A DNA stretch of 64,000 nt from Acidobacteriaceae bacterium (GTDB lineage Bacteria; Acidobacteriota; Terriglobia; Bryobacterales; Bryobacteraceae): assembly GCA_019240405.1 (NCBI GenBank), contig JAFAYL010000063.1:24863-88862 (forward strand), in the 5' to 3' direction. Shown one piece after another: positions 1 through 7,625 of the stretch. The notes below the pieces were generated by a model. The model saw only the letters and a program-made list of their open reading frames with translations. It was not told the origin of the DNA and did not search any database. Made by a program: the position numbers and the translations under genes. Positions within the stretch are counted from its first letter, which is position 1. Each line of letters opens with the position of its first letter.

Positions 1-1
1 T

Positions 2-1060
2 GTGGTCCACTATGTCGGTCCTAAAGAGTACATCCGAAACTTCCGCCGGCTGCGCAGTGACATTCGAAGAGCGGCGAAGCCCGAAGGCGCCGTGATTTTG
101 CGCGCCAGCTCCCAAATCGGGAACGCCCTCGAGCCTCACCTGCGTTCTGTCGGCCACCCTTATGGTTTGGAGATAGTGGGCGATCCTTACGACACCTTCT
201 CTCCAGGTGCGGTTCGCCATCCTCTCCGCCCTTTCTTTCGATGGTGGTTTACCCGGATCTTGCGCCGCCAGTGCGCGCGCGCAGCGGCTACGGCCTACGT
301 CACGGCGCAAGCGTTGCAAAAGCGGTATCCGCCCGGTCCGGATAAATTTACGACGCATTACTCGAGCATTGAACTGCATCCAGAGGCGTTTGCACCCAGG
401 CCTCGTCCCCAACCTGCGCCAGGGCGGCCCCTGCGAATTCTAATGGTCGGAACGATACAGGAGCTCTATAAGGCTCCTGACGTCCTGATACGTGCCTTCG
501 CTATGTGCCGGAACAGGGGTTTGAACGCGGAATTGGTTCTGGCGGGCGGTGGACGGCAAATGCCCATGCTGAAACGCCTCGCGAGCGAGATAGGTGTTTC
601 CGGCTGCACGCATTTTCTCGGTCCCGTTCCGGGCGGCGCCCCTGTGCGCGAACAGCTCGATGCTGCGGACTTATTCGTTCTTCCTTCCCGGCAGGAAGGT
701 TTGCCCCGAGCAGTGATCGAGGCGATGGCCCGCGCGTTGCCTTGCATCAGTACGACAGTCGGCGGCATTCCCGAGCTACTCGAGCCTGAATATCTCGTTC
801 CGCCGAATGAAGTCGAGGCGCTGGCGGATAAGATTTGGTCGCTTGCCACCAATCCGCCGCGAATGGAATCCGCTTCTGCCCGGAATCTCGAAAAAGCCAA
901 AGAGTATAGCGAAGAGATCTTAGCGAAGCGCCGCTTAGCTTTCTATAGCCACCTCCGGCAGCTGACCGCTGAGTGGATCAGCGCCGGTAAGAGGCGATCC
1001 ATTCGGGCCCGGCCCGTTGAATCGATGCGTCCCGAAAGCCCGGCTGGAGGTCCCCGTTGA
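2..1060 (+). CDS. Glycosyltransferase family 4, 5'-truncated by window edge
   Basis: Likely transfers a sugar from a nucleotide-sugar donor during surface polysaccharide assembly on the cytoplasmic membrane face. The visible 352 residues carry the C-terminal Rossmann half of a GT-B enzyme: a strand entering the donor domain (RPLRILMVGTIQELYKAPD, about residues 142-160), a Gly-rich turn (LVLAGGGRQMP) and the EGLPRAVIEAM block, which is the family E-x7-E motif. A family-4 enzyme usually has a longer N-terminal acceptor domain, so the real start is probably upstream of the window; the GTG at base 2 is only the first in-frame start codon visible. Its TGA overlaps the next gene's TTG start by four bases, indicating one operon. 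The donor and acceptor cannot be read from sequence. Confidence 0.85.
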   Translation: MVHYVGPKEYIRNFRRLRSDIRRAAKPEGAVILRASSQIGNALEPHLRSVGHPYGLEIVGDPYDTFSPGAVRHPLRPFFRWWFTRILRRQCARAAATAYVTAQALQKRYPPGPDKFTTHYSSIELHPEAFAPRPRPQPAPGRPLRILMVGTIQELYKAPDVLIRAFAMCRNRGLNAELVLAGGGRQMPMLKRLASEIGVSGCTHFLGPVPGGAPVREQLDAADLFVLPSRQEGLPRAVIEAMARALPCISTTVGGIPELLEPEYLVPPNEVEALADKIWSLATNPPRMESASARNLEKAKEYSEEILAKRRLAFYSHLRQLTAEWISAGKRRSIRARPVESMRPESPAGGPR

Positions 1061-2040
1061 AACGCGCGCTCGTGACGGGTGCTGCGGGCTTCATTGGAAG
1101 TCACCTGGTCGACTCGTTACTGAGCGAAAACTGGTCTGTAACCGCTGTTGACAACTTCGATGCTTTTTATGCTCGCGAGATCAAGCAGCGCAATATCGCC
1201 GGTCACCGGGATTTCAAAAACTATTCGCTGATCGAACTGGACATCTGCGATCGAGCGGCGCTGCACGCCCTGGGTGCGGGCGATTATGACGTGATCGTAC
1301 ATTTAGCCGCCAAGGCGGGAGTGCGGCCTTCCATTCTCGATCCGTTCGCATATCAGCAGGTAAACGTCATTGGAACGCAGAATGTTCTCGAGCTAGCTCG
1401 CATGTGCGGAGTGCGGCAATTCGTACTCGCCTCATCGAGCAGCGTTTACGGCGTAAACCCGAACGTGCCCTGGCAGGAAAGCGATCACGTGCTCCTGCCG
1501 ATCAGCCCTTATGCGAGCACGAAGGTCAGCACGGAGCTGCTCAGCCACGTGTACTGGCATCTCTACGGCATCCGGATCATGGCATTGCGTTTCTTTACCG
1601 TTTTCGGTCCGCGGCAACGGCCCGACTTGGCCATCCACAAGTTCGCGCGCCTCATCGCAGAGCGGCGGCCCGTTCCGATCTATGGGGATGGGAGCACGAG
1701 CCGTGATTACACCTATGTGGCGGATATCGTCGAGGGCGTCCGCGCCGCGATGGAGTACGACAAAACCGGCTACGAGATTTTCAATTTAGGCAACAATCAG
1801 GCCATCAGTTTACTCGAAATGGTTCGGACCATTGGTGATGCGTTCAGTCTGAAGCCGCTTTTGGAGTTCGCGCCGGAGCAGCCGGGCGATGTTCCGCAGA
1901 CTCGCGCCGATATCTCCAAAGCGCAAGTTTTTCTCGGCTATCACCCGGTTACTTCTTTTAAGGAGGGTATCCGCACATTCGCCGAATGGTTTGAACGCGA
2001 GTCGGTGTGCGCCTCGGGAGCAGGCCACTTGGGGAGTTGA
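1057..2040 (+). CDS. NAD-dependent nucleotide-sugar epimerase (extended SDR)
   Basis: Predicted to interconvert a UDP-sugar, probably at C4, supplying precursor to the glycan locus. The 327-residue product has the Rossmann GAAGFIGSHL motif near the N-terminus, a serine-rich SSSSVYG substrate strand and the catalytic SPYASTK (YxxxK) motif. The FFTVFGPRQRPD loop and the YGDGSTSRDYTYVADIVEG segment are typical of UDP-glucuronate/UDP-glucose 4-epimerases, and the length is normal for that group. The TTG start overlaps the preceding stop (TTGA), implying translational coupling. UDP-glucuronate 4-epimerase is the best guess; other 4-epimerases or dehydratases of the extended SDR family cannot be excluded. 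Confidence 0.88.
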   Translation: MKRALVTGAAGFIGSHLVDSLLSENWSVTAVDNFDAFYAREIKQRNIAGHRDFKNYSLIELDICDRAALHALGAGDYDVIVHLAAKAGVRPSILDPFAYQQVNVIGTQNVLELARMCGVRQFVLASSSSVYGVNPNVPWQESDHVLLPISPYASTKVSTELLSHVYWHLYGIRIMALRFFTVFGPRQRPDLAIHKFARLIAERRPVPIYGDGSTSRDYTYVADIVEGVRAAMEYDKTGYEIFNLGNNQAISLLEMVRTIGDAFSLKPLLEFAPEQPGDVPQTRADISKAQVFLGYHPVTSFKEGIRTFAEWFERESVCASGAGHLGS

Positions 2041-2124
2041 TCTGGAAGGGGTTATGCGCCGCCCTGCGCGGCTCAACAAGACTGCCGGGATGCTTTTTTC
2101 TGCTACGCTAAGGAGTACTCGAAC

Positions 2125-3336
2125 ATGACTGCGAGCGCAGGAACGGCAGAGAACGAAATTTGCCTGATCCATGTGTTCACGCTGGCGCAATCGTGCGGTT
2201 TTCTAAGCGGGCAATGCAGGTTTTTGGGCGAGCGAGGCTTCCGCATCCACGTCATTTCCGCGCCTGGCCGGCAGCTCGACCAGCTGCGGATTGAGGACGG
2301 TGTAACGGTACACAGGGTTTCGATGGATCGCGTCATCTCGCCGCTCCATGACCTGATGTCGATCTATCAGTTATATTCGATCTTCCGGCGCGAACGGCCG
2401 GACATCGTGCATGGGCACACGCCTAAAGCATCGCTGCTTTCGGCGATTGCAGCGCGGCTGGCGCGTGTTCCGGTCTACGTACATCACTTGCATGGGCTTC
2501 GCCATAGCACGAGACGCGGCGTTGAGCGCTCGCTCCTCTATTGGAGCGAATACCTGACGTGCAAGCTGTCCAAGCGAGTGTATTGCGTCAGCAAGTCGTT
2601 GTTTGACCAAGCGCTTAGAGAGAAGCTATTCGGGCCTACAAAGGCGCGCGTGCTCCTGAACGGATCGGTAAACGGGATCGATGCTCAGGGAAAGTTCAAC
2701 CCCGCACGGTACGCCTTCTCGCAAGAGCAAATCCGCGAAGAACTGCGGATTCCTTCCCGAGCGCGGGTGATCGGATTTGTGGCCCGGCTCGCGCATGACA
2801 AAGGAATCGAGGAGCTGACCCGCGCTTGGGGCGAGATCCACGCCGAATGCCCGGAGGCAGTGCTCGTCGTAGTTGGCGGGCTGGACAAGAGCGACCCTCC
2901 TCAAGCGGCTACGATGGCGTGCTTGCAACGGGACCCGGATGTGCGTTTGGTGGGCGACACAGATGACGTCGGCAAGTATCTCTCGATCATGGAAGTGCTG
3001 CTGTTCCCCACTCATCGCGAGGGTTTTGGGCTTGTAGCCGCCGAAGCGAATGCCATGGAGGTTCCCGTCGTTACCTTCGCAGTGACGGGCTGCGTGGACG
3101 CAATCGTCGACGGCGAGACAGGCACGCTGGTTCCTGCCGGAGATGCCGATGCGCTCGCTCGTGCTGCGATCTATTATTTGCGAAATGAAAATTCGCGCCA
3201 GGAGCATGGACGGAATGGGCGCGTGCGAGTGTTGCGGGATTTCGACCAACATCGCTTGTGGCGGGCCCTGTGGAATGAATACGTTGAGACGCTAGGAGTT
3301 CCGGCTTTGTGTGAGCGGACTACCGCCGAGTCATAA
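2125..3336 (+). CDS. Glycosyltransferase family 4 (EpsD/WcaL-like)
   Basis: A full-length 403-residue retaining GT-B glycosyltransferase acting on an exopolysaccharide or lipid-linked oligosaccharide. The N-terminal half has the acceptor-domain HGHTPKASLLSAIAA and VHHLHGLRH segments seen in EPS glycosyltransferases. The C-terminal half has the donor-site strand ARVIGFVARLAHDKGIEEL, then PTHREGFGLVAAEANAMEVP, which holds the two conserved glutamates. An AAGGAG ribosome site lies nine bases before the ATG. It is 84 bases from the epimerase, so it may share that transcript. The exact sugar is not deducible. Confidence 0.88.
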   Translation: MTASAGTAENEICLIHVFTLAQSCGFLSGQCRFLGERGFRIHVISAPGRQLDQLRIEDGVTVHRVSMDRVISPLHDLMSIYQLYSIFRRERPDIVHGHTPKASLLSAIAARLARVPVYVHHLHGLRHSTRRGVERSLLYWSEYLTCKLSKRVYCVSKSLFDQALREKLFGPTKARVLLNGSVNGIDAQGKFNPARYAFSQEQIREELRIPSRARVIGFVARLAHDKGIEELTRAWGEIHAECPEAVLVVVGGLDKSDPPQAATMACLQRDPDVRLVGDTDDVGKYLSIMEVLLFPTHREGFGLVAAEANAMEVPVVTFAVTGCVDAIVDGETGTLVPAGDADALARAAIYYLRNENSRQEHGRNGRVRVLRDFDQHRLWRALWNEYVETLGVPALCERTTAES

Positions 3337-3374
3337 GGCGACGAAAAAAACTCGACCGATCGCATCGGTTTCCC

Positions 3375-3440
3375 GAGGGTTTGTAATTTTATTCTTTTAC
3401 AAAATATTGAAAAATAAAAACAGCTAGGAAATTAGAAAAT
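3375..3440 (+). promoter_or_regulatory. AT-rich island upstream of the aminotransferase
   Basis: Within GC-rich surroundings about 60 bases are almost all A/T just ahead of the aminotransferase. They contain the inverted repeat TTTGTAA (3380-3386) / TTACAAA (3397-3403). The position in the only sizeable gap between the second glycosyltransferase and the sugar-modification genes suggests an internal promoter or silencer binding region. No consensus -35/-10 pair is convincing, so this is inference from composition and position. Confidence 0.35.
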
Positions 3441-4609
3441 TGAACATTCCGTTATCGTCACCTGATATTAGCGGTGAAGACCGCGCCGCCGTACTCGAGG
3501 TTCTCGATTCGGGGGATTTGAGTCTCGGCCCCAAACTACCGGCCTTCGAGCAAGCTATTGCTCAAGTTGCGAATTCGCGGCACGCTATCGCTGTGAATAG
3601 CGGCACGAGCGGGTTGCATCTCTGCGTGCGAGCAGCTGGAATCCAGGACGGAGATGAGGTTATCACCAGTCCCTTTAGTTTCGTGGCCTCGGCAAACTGC
3701 GTACTTTTTGAACGTGGCAGACCGGTATTCGTGGATATCGATCCGGTGACCTATAATCTCGATCCTCGGCAGATCGAGCAAGCGATTACGCCGCGTACGA
3801 AGGCGATCCTCCCTGTGCACCTGTTCGGAAGGCCGTGCGAGATGGACCCTATCATGCATATTGCGCGCCAGCACGGCCTAGCGGTTATTGAAGACGCTTG
3901 CGAAGCCATTGGCGCCGAATACCATGGCCTACCGGTTGGAACTTTTGGCCAAACGGGGGTATTCGCGTTTTATCCGAACAAACAGCTTACGACGGGCGAG
4001 GGAGGAATCATCATCACCGATGATGACGAAACCGCGCGGCTGTGCCGCGTTTGGCGCAACCAAGGCCGCTCGGAAACAGATGATTGGCTCGAGCACGATG
4101 AGCTCGGCTACAATTACCGGCTGAGCGATATCAATTGCGCGCTGGGGCTTTCGCAAATCAGCCGCCTCCGTCAAATCATGAAAGCCCGCCAGCGTGTAGC
4201 GGATCTCTACGAGACGGCGCTCGAAGGCATTTCGGAGGTGATTCCTCCAGCTCCCGTTGCGCCGCACTGCCGCGCCAGTTGGTTCGTGTACGTCATCCGG
4301 CTCAGCGGCGAATTCGACCGGGCGCAGCGCGATCAGGTGATCGCAGCACTTAGGAGACGGGGCATCGGATGCCGGAACTACTTCCCGCCGATTCACCTGC
4401 AGCCGCTTTATCAGCGGCTGTTTGGCTACCGGCCCGGCGATTTCCCGATTACGGAACGCATTTCGGACCGCACGATAGCGCTGCCGTTCTTCAACCGCCT
4501 CTCGGAAGGAGAGATTGACTTTGTTTGCGCGGAACTTCAAAAGGCAGTTCATTCGCTCGGAGCCGAACATCATATGCGGAGTTGGGGCCGCTTGCAGACG
4601 GTACCATAA
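3440..4609 (+). CDS. DegT/DnrJ/EryC1/StrS-type PLP sugar aminotransferase
   Basis: A 389-residue PLP-dependent aminotransferase expected to convert a 4-keto nucleotide sugar to the 4-amino sugar. The family landmarks are present: NSGTSGLHL phosphate-binding loop (about 53-61), EDACEAIGA aspartate that contacts the PLP ring nitrogen (about 151-159), and FYPNKQLTTGEGG with the Schiff-base lysine at about residue 181. The C-terminal RRRGIGCRNYFPPIHLQP segment is typical of PglE/PseC/RfbE-like members. It starts with TTG, with AGGAA about ten bases upstream. With the downstream acyltransferase and membrane dehydratase it makes a plausible bacillosamine-type pathway; the exact substrate is inferred from context only. 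Confidence 0.9.
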   Translation: MNIPLSSPDISGEDRAAVLEVLDSGDLSLGPKLPAFEQAIAQVANSRHAIAVNSGTSGLHLCVRAAGIQDGDEVITSPFSFVASANCVLFERGRPVFVDIDPVTYNLDPRQIEQAITPRTKAILPVHLFGRPCEMDPIMHIARQHGLAVIEDACEAIGAEYHGLPVGTFGQTGVFAFYPNKQLTTGEGGIIITDDDETARLCRVWRNQGRSETDDWLEHDELGYNYRLSDINCALGLSQISRLRQIMKARQRVADLYETALEGISEVIPPAPVAPHCRASWFVYVIRLSGEFDRAQRDQVIAALRRRGIGCRNYFPPIHLQPLYQRLFGYRPGDFPITERISDRTIALPFFNRLSEGEIDFVCAELQKAVHSLGAEHHMRSWGRLQTVP

Positions 4610-4641
4610 AACAGAGAAGCTGAGTTCAGAGGCAGGCGGCG

Positions 4642-6645
4642 ATGCCGAAATCAGGCGAGCAGGCGGGCAGACTGGCGGTCGAGGAGGCCGATATCCAGAG
4701 TGCGCCCGATTCCAGCAGTAATGATGGCCTGATTGCCGGACCGTTCACGGGTGATCAAGCTCTCGATAACTTCGCGCTACCCAGAATCATTGTCATCGGT
4801 TGCTCTGGGCACGCACGCGTGGTCGTCGATATTCTCGAAGAGGAAAAGCGCTGCCGGATAGTCGGTTTAGTCGATACCTATAAGCCTTCGGGAACCGAGG
4901 TTCTTGGCTATCAAGTACTCGGGAGCGACGAGGATCTTCCGGCGCTGGTGGCTGCGGGTATTTGTAATGGCGTTATCGTCGCAATCGGCGATAACTGGGT
5001 CCGCAGCCGGGTTGTCGAGAAAATTCGGGAGCGAGTTCCTCAGATTCGCTTCGTTTCGGCGATCCACCCTGCTGCGCGGATTGCGAGGAACGTTTCGATT
5101 GGCGCCGGAACCGTGGTAATGGCCGGCACCATCGTGAACACACACGCCCGAATTGGCGAGTTCTGCATTCTGAACACAGGCTGCTCGCTCGATCATGACT
5201 CGGTCATGAAGCATTTCTCTAGCCTTGCACCTCGCGCGGTGACCGGTGGTGGCGTCAAGATCGGCGCGTTTTCCGCCATCGCAATCGGAGCAACCATATC
5301 ACACGAGGTACAAATCGGCGATCACACGATTGTCGGCGCTGGAGCAACCGTACTCAAGGATTTGCCCGACCAAGTGGTAGCGTACGGCACGCCGGCGCGC
5401 GTGATTCGCGAGCGCTCTCCGGGAGATCCGTATTTGGGCGAGCAGTCGAACAAGCGAACAAGCCGGCACGCCCAGGGTCCGGCCTTTGTGCGCTCGCTCA
5501 AATCCCTGAAGCTGATTCCTGCCGGTAATGACCAGTGGAACCTCTATTTGAGCCGCACTCCCCATGATTTCTTTCATACTGCTCCGTACCACGAAATCGA
5601 AACCCATAAGAGCGGGGAGCCGTGGCTCGCGGTCTACGGCACGAGCGATAAGTTCCTGGCTTGGCCGTACATTCTCCAAGAGATCGGTGAGCTCGAAGAC
5701 GGGACCGCGACAGGCAAGCTTCGGGACGTCACGTCCGTGTACGGCTACGCGGGCCCGATCATGTTTGGGTGCGCCGACGATCACGACTTTATTGCTGCAG
5801 CCTGGAGCGCCGTTGTGGATACGTGGAGATCAGAGTCGGTGATCAGCGTTTTCACCCGGTTCCACCCGGTTCTCGCTAATCACCGCTGGCTGGCCGAATA
5901 TGGCGGCCGTACCGAAATTCCGGGTTTGAGCGGGGGCCCTTGCTCACAAGGCAAAACCGTTGCCATCAATCTGTCCGCTTCCCAGGATGAAATTGCCTGT
6001 GCATACAAGCGCCAACTCCGGCAGGCGTTACGGCGGTTGATGGGTATGGGTATGCTGACCACGCCCGATCCGGAGTGGGTACATCTTGATTCTTTCGTGC
6101 GCCTGTATTACAGCACCATGAAGCGAAACAAGGCGACTGGCTTTTACTTCTTCCCCGGCCAGTATTTCCGGAAGCTCAAGGAAGCTTTAGGCCCCTACGG
6201 GAGTCTAATGGTGACGCATTATAGCGGCGAAATAATCGCAGCGGGACTGTTGATTGAGTATCAGGGCATAGTGAACGTGCACCTGCTTGCCACGGATGAT
6301 CGTTTCGTCGCACTTTCGCCCGGTAAGCTGGTCATTCACGCAGCCCAGAGCTGGGCGCAAGCGCGTGGAAACCGTTTTCTTCATCTCGGCGGCGGTCGTG
6401 GAAGCCGCGATGATGACCCCCTGTTTCGGTTCAAAGCTCAATTTTCGGCAACGCACTTGCCGTTTTATACCGGGCGCTGGATTTTGGACGCAGCGGCATG
6501 CGAATTCCTTTGCGCTCGACGGCGAAAGCAAGCCGAATTACAAGGCCAGTGGCAATTGGCTCCCGCTTTCTTCCCAAGTTATCGAGCCCCTTTCATTAAT
6601 CCGGGCAGTACGGAAGTTACAGCTCTCAGCTCCCCTCAACCTTAA
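4642..6645 (+). CDS. Fusion: PglD/NeuD sugar acyltransferase + FemAB/GNAT domain
   Basis: This 667-residue protein joins two acyltransferase types. After a poorly conserved 45-residue leader, residues about 46-260 match PglD/NeuD sugar O/N-acetyltransferases: a Rossmann-like start (IIVIGCSGHARVVVDILEEE) then left-handed beta-helix hexapeptides (VSIGAGTVVMAGTIVNTHA, VKIGAFSAIAIGATI) with a candidate catalytic His in SLDHDSV. Residues about 285-640 resemble the FemAB/GNAT fold used for aminoacyl or acyl transfer (TGFYFFPGQYF, LHLGGGRGSRDDDPLFRFK near the end). Both domains look intact with a hydrophilic linker at about 262-285. PglD-like enzymes acetylate the amino sugar made by the neighbouring aminotransferase; the FemAB half may add a second acyl or aminoacyl group. 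That pairing is inference. Confidence 0.82.
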   Translation: MPKSGEQAGRLAVEEADIQSAPDSSSNDGLIAGPFTGDQALDNFALPRIIVIGCSGHARVVVDILEEEKRCRIVGLVDTYKPSGTEVLGYQVLGSDEDLPALVAAGICNGVIVAIGDNWVRSRVVEKIRERVPQIRFVSAIHPAARIARNVSIGAGTVVMAGTIVNTHARIGEFCILNTGCSLDHDSVMKHFSSLAPRAVTGGGVKIGAFSAIAIGATISHEVQIGDHTIVGAGATVLKDLPDQVVAYGTPARVIRERSPGDPYLGEQSNKRTSRHAQGPAFVRSLKSLKLIPAGNDQWNLYLSRTPHDFFHTAPYHEIETHKSGEPWLAVYGTSDKFLAWPYILQEIGELEDGTATGKLRDVTSVYGYAGPIMFGCADDHDFIAAAWSAVVDTWRSESVISVFTRFHPVLANHRWLAEYGGRTEIPGLSGGPCSQGKTVAINLSASQDEIACAYKRQLRQALRRLMGMGMLTTPDPEWVHLDSFVRLYYSTMKRNKATGFYFFPGQYFRKLKEALGPYGSLMVTHYSGEIIAAGLLIEYQGIVNVHLLATDDRFVALSPGKLVIHAAQSWAQARGNRFLHLGGGRGSRDDDPLFRFKAQFSATHLPFYTGRWILDAAACEFLCARRRKQAELQGQWQLAPAFFPSYRAPFINPGSTEVTALSSPQP

Positions 6646-6900
6646 AAGTACTGAGACAGCAATTTTTGAGGACTAACTGTAATCTAACCCGCTTTTGCAG
6701 ACGCGGGAATTGCGCTAAAATCAAACCGGCGCCGTACTTGTCGGTGAACGGCGCAATGCGTCAGGAATATTGGACGAAGTGGCATTGCGGGCCGGTGAAC
6801 TGTATCTTCGAAGTCAGGAATCAAGTCATGCCCTCAGCTCCGGCGCTTGGGCGTAGTTGACGAAGCCCGCGCATGGTGCGCGCCCGTCGTGGAGAAAGCA

Positions 6901-7536
6901 ATGGATAATGGAACACCAGCCTGCCACATAGACTCCATGGTGCCTCCTCCAAAGGAGGCCGGCTCTCATCCTCACTTCTTACAAATTGAGCCCTTGCCCG
7001 GCGCCTCCCTCAGTAGCGAAGATCTCTGCCAGATCGATTCGGCGCCGCACGGCGGGAGGTTGCGCCGCCCTGGCTTTCTATACAGCCCGATGCGTCTGTT
7101 TTGGAATCTGAGGCATCAGGGGGTAATTCAGACATTTCGGACGATGTTTAAGCCCGTCGCGGCGATCGCAGGCGCTCGGCTAGGTGTGACGGCACCGCCT
7201 CGCCTCACGCCGAAGTTGCCGGACGCGGTTTTGGATCTGCAGCCCGGCGAAGTGGTCGAGGTAAAGCAATTCGAGGAAATTCTTCAGACGCTTGACGGCC
7301 GCGGAAGGTGTTACGGCTTGGTGTTTACGCCCGAGATGAAAAAACACTGTGGACGTCGTTACCGGGTTTTCAAGCGGCTTGAACTCATGTTTGATGAATA
7401 CCGCCACACGCAGCGACGCCTGAAGAACACAGTGTTGCTTGAAAATGTGCACTGCACAGGTGAAGGTATTGGATGCGACCGGGCGTGCTTTTTATATTGG
7501 CGCGAAGTCTGGTTGCGTCGAGTGGAACAGAATTGA
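6901..7536 (+). CDS. Polysaccharide-locus protein with C-terminal cysteine motif, function unknown
   Basis: A 211-residue soluble protein with no signal peptide. The middle has a small beta-rich stretch (DLQPGEVVEVKQFEEILQTL) resembling an SH3-like barrel entry. The C-terminus is distinctive: EMKKHCGRRYRVFKRLELM, then NTVLLENVHC, then GCDRACFLYWREVWLRRV, giving four conserved-looking cysteines. From memory, proteins with this ending recur in exopolysaccharide loci, but I cannot name a function. The cysteines suggest metal or cluster binding (inference). I prefer the ATG at 6901 because GGAG sits seven to eight bases upstream; an in-frame TTG at 6847 would add 18 residues with no ribosome site. 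Confidence 0.7.
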   Translation: MDNGTPACHIDSMVPPPKEAGSHPHFLQIEPLPGASLSSEDLCQIDSAPHGGRLRRPGFLYSPMRLFWNLRHQGVIQTFRTMFKPVAAIAGARLGVTAPPRLTPKLPDAVLDLQPGEVVEVKQFEEILQTLDGRGRCYGLVFTPEMKKHCGRRYRVFKRLELMFDEYRHTQRRLKNTVLLENVHCTGEGIGCDRACFLYWREVWLRRVEQN

Positions 7537-7604
7537 CCGGGATTTAACGAAGAGTTAAATAACGGGCGCTAAAAATTAAGAAGACAAATGCCAATGAGCA
7601 TTTG
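7533..7604 (+). promoter_or_regulatory. Promoter with overlapping inverted repeat before the PglF-type dehydratase
   Basis: TTGACC (7533-7538) and TTAAAT (7555-7560) are separated by 16 bases, a good sigma-70-type match. A perfect inverted repeat, ATTTAAC (7542-7548) and GTTAAAT (7554-7560), covers the spacer and the -10 box, where a repressor could bind. Downstream, CAAATGC (7585-7591) and GCATTTG (7598-7604) form a seven-pair hairpin ending just before the GGGGGAG ribosome site at 7611-7617. Read from sequence; activity is inferred. Confidence 0.5.
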
Positions 7605-7625
7605 CGAAAACGGGGGAGATTTTAC

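Noticed and set aside
6666..6860. 64-residue ORF between the fused acyltransferase and the Cys-motif gene
   Set aside because: No ribosome site, odd composition (Cys/Asn/Arg-rich) and no likeness to known proteins; overlaps the longer frame of the next gene.
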